Shown here: piece after piece, positions 24,322 through 32,974 of the stretch
Position numbering within the stretch: the first letter of the stretch is position 1
How the letters are laid out: every line of letters begins with the position of its first letter
Assembly (NCBI RefSeq): GCF_016704835.1
Contig: NZ_JADIZJ010000002.1
Coordinates: forward strand, 248,001-312,000
Direction: 5' to 3'
DNA from: Sphingopyxis sp.
GTDB lineage: Bacteria; Pseudomonadota; Alphaproteobacteria; Sphingomonadales; Sphingomonadaceae
DNA: 64,000 bases
Translations under genes and position numbers: made by a program
Notes under the pieces: model-generated
The model's input: only the letters and a program-made list of their open reading frames with translations
Database searches by the model: none
Told to the model about the DNA's origin: nothing

Positions 24322-25614
24322 ATGAGCCTTCAGGATAAGGATCGCATCTTCACCAACATCTATGGCTTCCAGCCGTGGAACCTGAAGTCGGCACAGATGC
24401 GCGGCGATTGGGACAAGACCAAGGATCTGATGAAGCGCGGCCAGGACGCGATCATCGAAGAGATCAAGGCGTCGGGGCTGCGCGGCCGCGGCGGCGCGGG
24501 CTTCCCGACCGGGCTGAAGTGGAGCTTCATGCCGAAGGAGCCGCGCGCCGACCGCCCGAGCTTCCTGGTAATCAACGCCGATGAATCCGAACCCGGTTCG
24601 TGCAAGGACCGCGAAATCATCCGTCACGATCCGCACAAGCTGATCGAGGGTGCGCTGATCGCGGGCTTCGCGATGCGTGCGCGCGCCGCGTACATCTACA
24701 TCCGCGGCGAGTTCATCCGCGAGGCCGAGACGCTCTTCGCCGCGGTGCAGGAGGCGTATGACGCGGGCCTGCTCGGCAAGAATGCCGCGAAATCGGGCTA
24801 TGACTTCGACGTCTTCGTCCATCGCGGCGCCGGCGCCTATATCTGCGGCGAAGAAACCGCGATGATCGAAAGCCTGGAGGGCAAGAAGGGCCAGCCGCGC
24901 CTGAAACCGCCGTTCCCGGCGGGCGCGGGCCTTTATGGTTGCCCGACGACGGTCAACAATGTCGAAAGCATTGCGGTCGTCCCGACGATCCTGCGCCGTG
25001 GCGCGCCGTGGTTCTCGTCCTTTGGGCGCGAGAACAACAAGGGCACCAAGCTGTTCCAGATCAGCGGCCATGTGAATACGCCGTGCGTTGTCGAGGAAGA
25101 GATGAGCATTCCCTTCCGCGAGCTGATCGACAAGCATTGCGGCGGCATTCGCGGTGGCTGGGACAATCTGCTCGCCGTCATCCCCGGCGGATCGTCGGTG
25201 CCGCTGGTTCCCGCCGCCGAGATCATGGACGCGCCGATGGATTTCGACGGGCTGAAAGCCGTCGGATCGGGCCTCGGCACCGCCGCCGCGATCGTGATGG
25301 ACAAGTCGACCGACGTGGTCCAGGCGATCAGCCGGATCAGCTATTTCTACAAGCATGAAAGCTGCGGCCAGTGCACGCCGTGCCGCGAAGGCACCGGATG
25401 GATGTGGCGCGTGATGGAACGCCTGCGCATCGGCGACGCCGACATCAGCGAGATCGACACGCTCTATGACGTGACCAAGCAGGTCGAAGGCCACACCATC
25501 TGCGCGCTCGGCGATGCCGCGGCGTGGCCGATCCAGGGCCTGATCAAGCATTTCCGCCCCGAACTGGAGCGGCGTATTCGCGACAATGGTGGCGTGCTGG
25601 AGGCAGCCGAGTGA
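24322..25614 (+). CDS. nuoF: NADH-quinone oxidoreductase subunit F
   Basis: NADH-binding subunit with FMN and [4Fe-4S] cluster N3. The 430-aa protein shows the FMN/NADH site GLRGRGGAGFPTGLKWSF, NADESEPGSCKDREII, the GAGAYICGEETAMIESLEG nucleotide motif, and the cluster motif ESCGQCTPCREG with a further Cys in HTICALGDAAAWPIQGL. GGAGTGGTGAC precedes the ATG. The stop overlaps the GTG of the following non-nuo gene (GTGA). Confidence 0.97.
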   Translation: MSLQDKDRIFTNIYGFQPWNLKSAQMRGDWDKTKDLMKRGQDAIIEEIKASGLRGRGGAGFPTGLKWSFMPKEPRADRPSFLVINADESEPGSCKDREIIRHDPHKLIEGALIAGFAMRARAAYIYIRGEFIREAETLFAAVQEAYDAGLLGKNAAKSGYDFDVFVHRGAGAYICGEETAMIESLEGKKGQPRLKPPFPAGAGLYGCPTTVNNVESIAVVPTILRRGAPWFSSFGRENNKGTKLFQISGHVNTPCVVEEEMSIPFRELIDKHCGGIRGGWDNLLAVIPGGSSVPLVPAAEIMDAPMDFDGLKAVGSGLGTAAAIVMDKSTDVVQAISRISYFYKHESCGQCTPCREGTGWMWRVMERLRIGDADISEIDTLYDVTKQVEGHTICALGDAAAWPIQGLIKHFRPELERRIRDNGGVLEAAE

Positions 25615-26342
25615 AGTTGGCTTCGTTCCGATTGGCGGGGTTTGCCTGCGTCGCGATGGTTGCATTGCAGCTATCGACTCCTGCTGGCGCCCAGCAGGGA
25701 TCGCATCTGCATGAGCCGGAGGCGCCCAATGTGCCGCTCGTCGCCGATAACGCCGCAAAACAGCGCGAAATCGTGATGAAATCCTTTGCGGATTGCGTCG
25801 TCGACAGCGCGCGTGCGCGTCGTCTGGCGCGCGAATTCATCGCTATGGATCCGCAGTCGGAGGAAGCCGGAAAATTTGGCGACAAAGTCACCGAGCCGGG
25901 TTGCTTGCCGAAAGTCGGGCAAACGAAATATGCGTCGAGGCTGGCGTTTACCCCGTTTCTTTTTCGGTATGAGCTGTTTGGCGCTCTTTATCGTAAAACC
26001 TATCGCGATGCCCCGAGCGCGGCCCTCAAGGCTTTGCCGGTACGCGATTACGCAAAAGAATTCGCGTCCGGCACCGTCCCGAACACGATTCTATCGCTGC
26101 GGCAGTTCGGCGACTGCGTAGCGCGCATCGCACCGGCGGAAAGCCATAGCTTGGTGATGTCCGACATCTATACCGCCGAGGAAAATAACGCGATTACGGC
26201 GGTATTGCCAAATTTGCAGGCCTGTATGCCGCCAGGGCAGAGCGTAAGCTTCGGACGAGGAATCCTGCGCGGTGCTCTGGCCGAGGGGCTGTATCGCCTG
26301 CGCGAGATCGGCAATTTATCTGAAAGTTCCGATAATGCCTAA
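25611..26342 (+). CDS. Unknown exported protein inserted between nuoF and nuoG
   Basis: A 243-aa protein I do not recognise. The GTG at 25611 overlaps the nuoF stop by four bases, and the end overlaps nuoG by eight, so it is translated as part of the operon. Residues 1-27 look like a signal peptide (FACVAMVALQLSTPAGA). The mature part is helical, without transmembrane segments, and has paired cysteines (SFADCVVDSARARRLAREFI, EPGCLP, RQFGDCVARI, NLQACMPP) in a twofold repeat: each half has a xxFxxCV segment followed by a Cys-Pro segment about 45-65 residues later. That suggests two similar disulfide-stapled units. Periplasmic location is inferred. It is not a known complex I subunit. Confidence 0.8.
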   Translation: MKLASFRLAGFACVAMVALQLSTPAGAQQGSHLHEPEAPNVPLVADNAAKQREIVMKSFADCVVDSARARRLAREFIAMDPQSEEAGKFGDKVTEPGCLPKVGQTKYASRLAFTPFLFRYELFGALYRKTYRDAPSAALKALPVRDYAKEFASGTVPNTILSLRQFGDCVARIAPAESHSLVMSDIYTAEENNAITAVLPNLQACMPPGQSVSFGRGILRGALAEGLYRLREIGNLSESSDNA

Positions 26343-28347
26343 AGTCACCGTAGATGGCGTAGAAATCGACGTCCCGCAGGGCGCGACCGTTCTGCAGGCG
26401 TGCGAGATGGCGGGGAAGGAAATTCCGCGCTTCTGCTACCATGAGCGGCTGTCGATCGCCGGCAATTGCCGCATGTGCCTGGTCGAGGTCGCCCCGGGGC
26501 CGCCGAAGCCGCAGGCGTCGTGCGCGCTGCCGACCGCCGAGGGGCAGGTGATCAAGACCGATAGCCCGATGGTGAAGAAGGCGCGCGAAGGGGTGATGGA
26601 GTTCCTGCTCATCAACCACCCGCTCGACTGCCCGATCTGCGACCAGGGCGGCGAATGCGACCTGCAGGATCAGAGCATCGCCTATGGCCGCGGCGCGACG
26701 CGCTATGACGAGAATAAGCGCGCCGTCACCGAGAAATATATGGGCCCGATCGTCAAGACGCAGATGAACCGCTGCATCCAGTGCACGCGCTGCGTCCGCT
26801 TTGCCGAGGAAGTTGCCGGGGTCGAAGATATCGGCGCGATCGGGCGCGGCGAGAATATGCAGATCACCTCCTATCTGGAGCATGCAGTCGCGAGCGAGCT
26901 TTCGGGCAATATCGTCGATCTATGCCCGGTGGGCGCGCTGACCAGCAAGCCTTATGCGTTCGAGGCGCGTCCGTGGGAGCTGACCAAAACGCTCGGCATC
27001 GACATGATGGACGCGGTCGGCACCAATGTCCGCATCGACAGCCGCGGGCGGCAGGTGCTGCGCGTGCTGCCGCGGATCAACGACGATGTGAACGAGGAAT
27101 GGGCGAGCGACAAGACGCGCCACCATGTCGATGGCCTGACCCGACGCCGTCTCGACCGGCCTTATGTCCGCAAGGACGGCCAGCTGGTCGAAGCGACGTG
27201 GGCGGAGGCATTCGAGGCGATCAAGGCGGTGAACGCCGGCAAGTCGGTCGCCGCGATCGCGGGCGACATGGCCGATTGCGAGACGATGTTTGCCGCCAAG
27301 GCGCTGATCAATGCGCTCGGTTCTACCTTGCTGGAAGGACGCCAGACCGGGCTCGACTATGATGTCAGCAGCCTGTCGGCGGTCAATTTCAACACCGGTA
27401 TCGCCGAGGCCGAAAATGCCGATATGATCCTGCTGATCGGCGCGAATCTGCGCTGGGAAGCGCCGCTGATCAATACGCGCATCCGCAAGGCGGTGTGGAA
27501 GAAGGGCGCGAAGGTTTTTGCGATCGGGCCCGAGAAGGACCAGACGTATAAGGTCGCATGGCTCGGCGACGACGCCTCGCTCGTCGCCAAGCTGCCCGCG
27601 GCGGCGCTTGACGCGCTCAAGGGCGCCGAACGCCCGCTGATCATCGTCGGCGGCGGCGGCCTCGCGGTTCCCGGCATCCATGGTGCGGCGCTGGCGCTCG
27701 CCAAGTCGGTGAACGCGGTCAAGGACGGCTGGAACGGCTTTTCGGTCGTCCATATGGCGGCGAGCCGCATGGGCGGGCTGATGCTCGGCTATGCGCAGCC
27801 CGGCGGGATCAAGGATATTGTCGCGGCGAAGCCGAAGCTGGCCTTCTTCCTCGGCGCCGACGAGGTTGATTTTACCGACTTTGCCAAGACGCTGAAGGTC
27901 TATGTCGGCCATCATGGCGACAAGGGCGCGCATGCCGCCGACGTCATCCTGCCCGCCGCGGCGTGGACCGAAAAGGACTTCACCACGGTCAACACTGAGG
28001 GCCGGGTCCAGCGCAGCGAAAAGGCAGTATTCGCACCGGGCGACGCGCGTGAGGATTGGAGCATTTTCCGGGCTTTGGCCGATACGCTGGGCGTGTCGCT
28101 TGGCTTCGACAGCTTCGACGCATGCCGCGCCGCGATGATTGCGGCGGTTCCGGCGCTCGGGGTCGAAGGCGTTGCCGATTACGGCTGGTCAGCGTCGAAG
28201 CTGCCCGCCAAACCCGAGGCACGTGCGATCCCGTCGCCGATCCAGGATTTTTACCTCACCAATGCCATCTGCCGCGCGTCACCGACGATGCAGCGCTGCT
28301 CGGACGAAATCCTCCATGGCGGTGAATATGCGGAGGCCGCGGAATGA
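26335..28347 (+). CDS. nuoG: NADH-quinone oxidoreductase subunit G
   Basis: The 75-kDa-type iron-sulfur subunit. The 670-aa protein begins MPKVTVDGVEIDVPQGATV and carries the [2Fe-2S] N1b motif (RFCYHERLSIAGNCRMCLVE), the His-ligated N5 region (DCPICDQGGECDLQDQS) and the [4Fe-4S] N4 motif (NRCIQCTRCVRFAEE), all within the first 220 residues. The remainder is a molybdopterin-oxidoreductase-like domain without catalytic function in this family. It begins inside the previous gene (eight-base overlap) and its stop overlaps the following 46-aa gene (ATGA). Confidence 0.97.
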   Translation: MPKVTVDGVEIDVPQGATVLQACEMAGKEIPRFCYHERLSIAGNCRMCLVEVAPGPPKPQASCALPTAEGQVIKTDSPMVKKAREGVMEFLLINHPLDCPICDQGGECDLQDQSIAYGRGATRYDENKRAVTEKYMGPIVKTQMNRCIQCTRCVRFAEEVAGVEDIGAIGRGENMQITSYLEHAVASELSGNIVDLCPVGALTSKPYAFEARPWELTKTLGIDMMDAVGTNVRIDSRGRQVLRVLPRINDDVNEEWASDKTRHHVDGLTRRRLDRPYVRKDGQLVEATWAEAFEAIKAVNAGKSVAAIAGDMADCETMFAAKALINALGSTLLEGRQTGLDYDVSSLSAVNFNTGIAEAENADMILLIGANLRWEAPLINTRIRKAVWKKGAKVFAIGPEKDQTYKVAWLGDDASLVAKLPAAALDALKGAERPLIIVGGGGLAVPGIHGAALALAKSVNAVKDGWNGFSVVHMAASRMGGLMLGYAQPGGIKDIVAAKPKLAFFLGADEVDFTDFAKTLKVYVGHHGDKGAHAADVILPAAAWTEKDFTTVNTEGRVQRSEKAVFAPGDAREDWSIFRALADTLGVSLGFDSFDACRAAMIAAVPALGVEGVADYGWSASKLPAKPEARAIPSPIQDFYLTNAICRASPTMQRCSDEILHGGEYAEAAE

Positions 28348-28484
28348 CCCCGGTACATGCGATCGCCAGCGTGCTGCTGGCCGGGATGAGCTTTGCCGTC
28401 TGGCGCGGCTTTAATCCGCGCAACAAGTCCGAGAAGCCCGGGCCGCATAACGACTGGCGGAACCAGGACGGGACGCGGAAATGA
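28344..28484 (+). CDS. 46-aa single-helix protein between nuoG and nuoH
   Basis: A short gene, easily missed. The ATG overlaps the nuoG stop by four bases (ATGA) and its TGA overlaps the nuoH start by four bases (ATGA), which is the same coupling used by the real nuo genes. Codon use is strongly GC3-biased, as in its neighbours. The product has one hydrophobic segment at residues 4-20 (VHAIASVLLAGMSFAVW), then a polar, basic tail with RGFNPRNKSEKPGPHNDW. A membrane-anchored peptide with a cytoplasmic or peripheral tail is inferred. I know no standard complex I subunit of this kind in bacteria; it could be an accessory or assembly factor. Confidence 0.8.
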   Translation: MTPVHAIASVLLAGMSFAVWRGFNPRNKSEKPGPHNDWRNQDGTRK

Positions 28485-29530
28485 CCGAGACTTTCATCTC
28501 TTGGGGTATGGACCCAAACTGGGCGTGGGGTGTCGCAACCGTCGCGGGCATCCTGCTGATCGCGTTGCCACTGATGCTAGCGGTCGCGATGATCATCTAT
28601 GCCGACCGCAAGATCTGGGCGGCGATCGCGCTGCGCCGCGGGCCGAATGTCGTCGGTCCCTTCGGCCTGCTGCAAAGCTTTGCCGACGGGCTGAAAGTGT
28701 TCCTGCAGGAGACGATCATCCCGACGGGCGCGAACCGCGGGCTGTTCCTGATTGCGCCGATCATCACCTTCACTGTGGCGCTGATGGCGTGGGCGGTGAT
28801 CCCGTTCAATTCGGGCGCGGTGCTCGCCGACATCAACGTCGGGCTGCTCTACATCCTCGCGATTTCGTCGCTCGGGGTTTACGGCGTCATCCTGTCGGGC
28901 TGGGCGTCGAACTCGAAATATCCCTTCTTTTCGGCGATGCGCGCTTCGGCGCAGATGATTTCCTATGAAGTCTCGATCGGCTTTATCCTGATCGGCGTCG
29001 TGCTCTTTGCCGACAGCTTCAACATGAACGAGATCGTCAAGGCGCAGCAGGGCCACGGGCTCGGCATCGTCAACGCTTTCGGCTTTAACCTGCTGCTCTT
29101 CCCGCTCGCGGTGATGTTCCTGATCTCGTCGCTGGCCGAAACCGCGCGCGCGCCGTTCGACCTCACCGAAGCCGAAAGCGAGCTTGTGGCGGGCTATCAG
29201 ACCGAATATTCGTCGATGGCCTTCGCGCTGTTCTGGCTCGGCGAATATGCCAATGTGCTCCTGATGTGCACGCTCAACGCGGTGCTGTTCTGGGGCGGCT
29301 GGCTGCCGCCGCTCAACGTCGACCTGATCCCGTGGTTCGACATCCCGGGCTGGGTGTGGCTGTTCGGCAAGATCCTGTTCTTCTTCTTCATCTTCAGCTG
29401 GGTGAAGGCGACCGTCCCGCGCTACCGCTATGACCAGCTGATGCGGCTGGGCTGGAAAATCTTCCTGCCGATTTCGCTGCTCTGGATCTTCCTGATTTCG
29501 GGCTGGCTGATGCTGACGAGGTACTCATGA
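28481..29530 (+). CDS. nuoH: NADH-quinone oxidoreductase subunit H
   Basis: Membrane subunit linking the peripheral arm to the proton-pumping arm and lining the quinone channel. The 349-aa protein has eight transmembrane helices and the hallmark charged loops: RRGPNVVGPFGLLQSFADGL with KVFLQE following, SETARAPFDLTEAESELVAG-type segment (LAETARAPFDLTEAESELVA), and YQTEYSSMAFALFWLGEYAN. The start is in the ATGA overlap with the 46-aa gene and the end overlaps nuoI. Confidence 0.97.
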   Translation: MTETFISWGMDPNWAWGVATVAGILLIALPLMLAVAMIIYADRKIWAAIALRRGPNVVGPFGLLQSFADGLKVFLQETIIPTGANRGLFLIAPIITFTVALMAWAVIPFNSGAVLADINVGLLYILAISSLGVYGVILSGWASNSKYPFFSAMRASAQMISYEVSIGFILIGVVLFADSFNMNEIVKAQQGHGLGIVNAFGFNLLLFPLAVMFLISSLAETARAPFDLTEAESELVAGYQTEYSSMAFALFWLGEYANVLLMCTLNAVLFWGGWLPPLNVDLIPWFDIPGWVWLFGKILFFFFIFSWVKATVPRYRYDQLMRLGWKIFLPISLLWIFLISGWLMLTRYS

Positions 29531-30015
29531 CTTCCATCGCCCACCTCATCAAAAGCTTCACGCTGTGGGAGTTCGTCAAAGCTCATTGGCTGACCTTGAA
29601 GTATTTCTTCAAGCCGAAGGCGACGATCAACTATCCGTTCGAGAAGAACCCGCTGAGCCCGCGGTTCCGCGGCGAGCATGCGCTGCGCCGTTATCCGAAC
29701 GGCGAGGAACGCTGCATCGCGTGCAAGCTGTGCGAAGCGGTGTGTCCGGCGCAGGCGATCACCATCGAGGCCGAACCGCGCGAAGACGGCTCGCGCCGCA
29801 CGACGCGCTACGACATCGACATGACCAAATGCATCTATTGCGGCTTCTGTCAGGAAGCGTGCCCGGTCGATGCCGTGGTCGAGGGGCCGAACTTCGAATA
29901 TGCGACCGAAACGCGCGAAGAACTGCTCTATGACAAGGCCAAGCTGCTCGCCAATGGCGACAAATGGGAACGCGCGATCGCGGCAAATCTTGCCGCCGAC
30001 GCGCCCTATCGATAA
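29527..30015 (+). CDS. nuoI: NADH-quinone oxidoreductase subunit I
   Basis: Carries [4Fe-4S] clusters N6a and N6b feeding N2. The 162-aa protein has two ferredoxin-type motifs: CIACKLCEAVCPA (about residues 62-74) and CIYCGFCQEACPV (about 101-113). The N-terminal amphipathic helix and YPFEKNPLSPRFRGEHALRR are as in alphaproteobacterial homologues. It overlaps nuoH by four bases; nuoJ begins 12 bp after. Confidence 0.97.
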   Translation: MTSIAHLIKSFTLWEFVKAHWLTLKYFFKPKATINYPFEKNPLSPRFRGEHALRRYPNGEERCIACKLCEAVCPAQAITIEAEPREDGSRRTTRYDIDMTKCIYCGFCQEACPVDAVVEGPNFEYATETREELLYDKAKLLANGDKWERAIAANLAADAPYR

Positions 30016-30027
30016 GGGCGCGCGCAC

Positions 30028-30639
30028 ATGATCCAATACATTGCCTTCTGGCTCTTTGCCTCCATGGTCATCGCCTCTGCGACGATGGTCATTCTGGCGC
30101 GCAATCCTGTCCACAGCGTCATGTGGCTGATCCTCGCTTTCTTCAACGCGGCGGGATTGATGCTGCTCGCGGGCGCCGAGTTTATCGCGATGCTGCTCGT
30201 CATCGTTTATGTCGGCGCGGTCGCGGTGCTGTTCCTGTTCGTCGTGATGATGCTCAACATCGATTTCGCCGAATTGCGCGCCGGTTTCGTGCGCTATCTG
30301 CCGCTCGGCGCGCTGGTGGCGATCATCCTTGCGGTCGAACTCATCGTCGCGGGTGCAGCATGGAGCGCGGGCAAGGTCGACCTCGCCGCGCGCGCCGCGC
30401 CGGCGGTGACCGACAGGAGCAATATCCAGCAGATCGGCGAACTGCTCTACACGCGCTATATCTTCCTGTTCGAAGCGGCGGGCATCGTCCTGCTGGTCGC
30501 GATGATCGGCGCGATCGTGCTGACGCATCGTCAGCGCGGCGGGGTGCGAACGCAGAATATCTCGCTGCAGAACCAGCGCCGCCCGCAGGACGCGACGCGA
30601 CTGGTCGATCCGGGCGTCGGGCAGGGGATGGAACTGTGA
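30028..30639 (+). CDS. nuoJ: NADH-quinone oxidoreductase subunit J
   Basis: Membrane subunit of the pump arm. The 203-aa protein has five transmembrane helices, including HSVMWLILAFFNAAGLMLLA and EFIAMLLVIVYVGAVAVLFL (the pi-bulge helix TM3), and a polar C-terminal tail. Its stop overlaps the GTG start of nuoK (GTGA). Confidence 0.95.
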   Translation: MIQYIAFWLFASMVIASATMVILARNPVHSVMWLILAFFNAAGLMLLAGAEFIAMLLVIVYVGAVAVLFLFVVMMLNIDFAELRAGFVRYLPLGALVAIILAVELIVAGAAWSAGKVDLAARAAPAVTDRSNIQQIGELLYTRYIFLFEAAGIVLLVAMIGAIVLTHRQRGGVRTQNISLQNQRRPQDATRLVDPGVGQGMEL

Positions 30640-30941
30640 TTTCGGTCGGCCATTATCTTGCCGTTTCGGCGGTGCTGTTCACGCTCGGCGTGCTCGGTAT
30701 CTTCATCAACCGCAAGAATATCATCGTCATCCTGATGGCGATCGAGCTGATCCTGCTCGCGGTGAACATCAACCTCGTCGCGTTCAGCGCCGCGCTGAAC
30801 GATCTCGTTGGACAGGTGTTCGCGATGTTCGTGTTGACCGTGGCGGCGGGCGAGGCCGCGATCGGGCTTGCCATTCTTGTGATTTATTTCCGCGGCCGCG
30901 GCACCATTGCGGTCGACGACGCCAACCGGATGAAGGGGTAA
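30636..30941 (+). CDS. nuoK: NADH-quinone oxidoreductase subunit K
   Basis: A 101-aa MrpC-like membrane subunit with three helices. Conserved glutamates are in VILMAIELILLAVNINLVAF and FVLTVAAGEAAIGLAILVIY, as needed for proton relay. The GTG start at 30636 overlaps the nuoJ stop and gives the expected short periplasmic lead (ISVGHYLAVSAVLF); longer in-frame starts would fuse unrelated residues. nuoL follows four bases later. Confidence 0.95.
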   Translation: MISVGHYLAVSAVLFTLGVLGIFINRKNIIVILMAIELILLAVNINLVAFSAALNDLVGQVFAMFVLTVAAGEAAIGLAILVIYFRGRGTIAVDDANRMKG

Positions 30942-30945
30942 GCCG

Positions 30946-32974
30946 GTGATTCAGGCGATCGTTTTCCTGCCGCTGTTCGCGGCGCTTGTCGCAGGGCTGG
31001 GTCAGCGGGCTATCGGCCCCTTTGCGTCGAAGCTGATCACCACGGGCGCGCTGTTCACAAGTGCCGCGCTCAGCTGGCCGATCTTCCTGTCGTTTGTAAT
31101 GGGAACCGGCGAAGCGGGCGTGACACCGGTGCTGCACTGGGTGTCGTCGGGCGCGCTCCAGTTCAACTGGGAGCTGCGCGTCGATGCGCTGACCGCGGTC
31201 ATGCTCGTCGTCATCACGACGGTGTCGGCGCTCGTCCACCTCTATAGCTGGGGCTATATGGAGGAAGACCCGGACCAGCCGCGCTTCTTCGCCTATCTCT
31301 CGCTCTTCACCTTCGCGATGCTAATGCTCGTGACCGCGAACAACCTGGTGCAGATGTTCTTCGGCTGGGAAGGCGTCGGTCTCGCCTCCTATCTGCTGAT
31401 CGGTTTCTGGTACAAGAAGCCGAGCGCCAACGCCGCGGCGATCAAGGCGTTTGTCGTCAACCGCGTCGGCGATCTGGGCTTCATGCTCGGTATCTTCGGT
31501 ACCTTCCTGGTGTTCGGCACCGTCTCGATCCCGGAGATTCTGGCAGCCGCACCGGGCATGGCGGGTTCGACGATCAGCTTCATGGGCATGCGTCTCGACA
31601 CGATGACGATCCTGTGTCTGCTGCTGTTTATCGGCGCGATGGGCAAGTCGGCGCAGCTCGGCCTGCACACCTGGCTTCCCGACGCGATGGAAGGCCCGAC
31701 CCCGGTGTCGGCGCTGATCCACGCCGCGACGATGGTCACCGCGGGCGTCTTCATGGTCTGCCGCCTCTCGCCGATGTTTGAGACGAGCGAAGTCGCGCAA
31801 GGCGTCGTGATGTTCGTTGGCGCCGCGACCTGCTTCTTCGCCGCGACCGTCGCGACGACGCAGTGGGACATCAAGCGTGTCATCGCCTATTCGACCTGTT
31901 CGCAGCTCGGTTACATGTTCTTCGCCGCGGGCGCGGGCGCTTATGGCGCCGCGATGTTCCACCTGTTCACGCACGCGTTTTTCAAGGCTTTGCTGTTCCT
32001 TGGCGCCGGTTCGGTCATCCATGCGATGCACCATGAGCAGGACATGCGCTATTACGGCAATCTGCGGAAATCCATCCCGATCACCTATTGGGCGATGATG
32101 CTTGGTACGCTGGCAATCACCGGTGTCGGTATCGCAGGCGTTGCGGGTTTTGCCGGCTTCTATTCGAAGGACGGCATCCTCGAGGCTGCGTTCGCGAGCG
32201 GCGGCGGCGGCGTTGTCGCCTTCTGGGTCGGCATTTTTGTGGCCTTCCTCACCAGCTTCTATTCGTGGCGCCTCGTCTTCCTGACCTTTCACGGCAAGGC
32301 GCGCTGGGAGCAGAGCGAGCATATCCAGCATGTGGTGCACGACGACCATGGCCATGACGATCATGCGCACGCCGATCATCACCATGACGCGCACAGCGAT
32401 GGCACCGCGGGCTATCACCCGCATGAAAGCCCGATCACGATGCTGATCCCGCTGGTCGTGCTGTCGATCGGCGCGGTGTTCGCGGGCATCGCCTTCCACC
32501 ATCCGTTTATCTACCCCGAAGAGGGGCTAGCGTTCTGGAACGGCAGCATCGCGTTCGACGAACATCTGATGCACGCCGCGCACGAAGTGCCTTTGTGGGT
32601 CAAATGGACTCCATTTACGGTGATGGCGATCGGCCTGTTCCTCGCGTGGAACAGCTATATCCGCAACACGACTTTGCCGGGGCGTTTCGTGGCGCAGTTC
32701 AAGCTGCTCCACCGGTTCCTGTTCAACAAATGGTATTTCGACGAGCTCTACCACATCGTTTTCGTCAAACCGGCGTTCGCAATTGGCCGCTTCTTCTGGA
32801 AGCGCGGCGATGAGCAGACTATCGACCGCTTCGGTCCCGATGGCATGGCGGCGCTCGTCGCGGGGGACCCGTCTCGCGGTGCGGCTGCAATCGGGTTATG
32901 TTTATGGATATGCATTTGTGATGCTGCTCGGGCTTGTCGGCCTCGCCAGCTGGGCCATGGTGAAGTTCCTGTGA
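30946..32974 (+). CDS. nuoL: NADH-quinone oxidoreductase subunit L, frameshifted near the C-terminus
   Basis: The largest pump subunit (antiporter-like). The normal core is present: FFGWEGVGLASYLLIGFWY, LHTWLPDAMEGPTPVSALIH, and KRVIAYSTCSQLGYMF, plus the lateral-helix region toward the end. Between helices there is a His/Asp-rich loop (HDDHGHDDHAHADHHHD). The start is GTG 30946. At the G5 run 32862-32866 the frame shifts. As written, translation leaves the NuoL frame after AALVAG and continues without a stop into nuoM, giving a 1192-codon fusion. Removing one G restores TRLAVRLQSGYVYGYAFVML, the usual last helix, ending at 32974 with a GTGA overlap into nuoM (675 aa). I take the fusion to be an artefact or mutation, not the native design. 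Confidence 0.9.

Noticed and set aside
24133..25758. 541-codon minus-strand frame opposite nuoE and nuoF
   Set aside because: Shadow of certain genes; composition typical for antisense frames in high-GC DNA.
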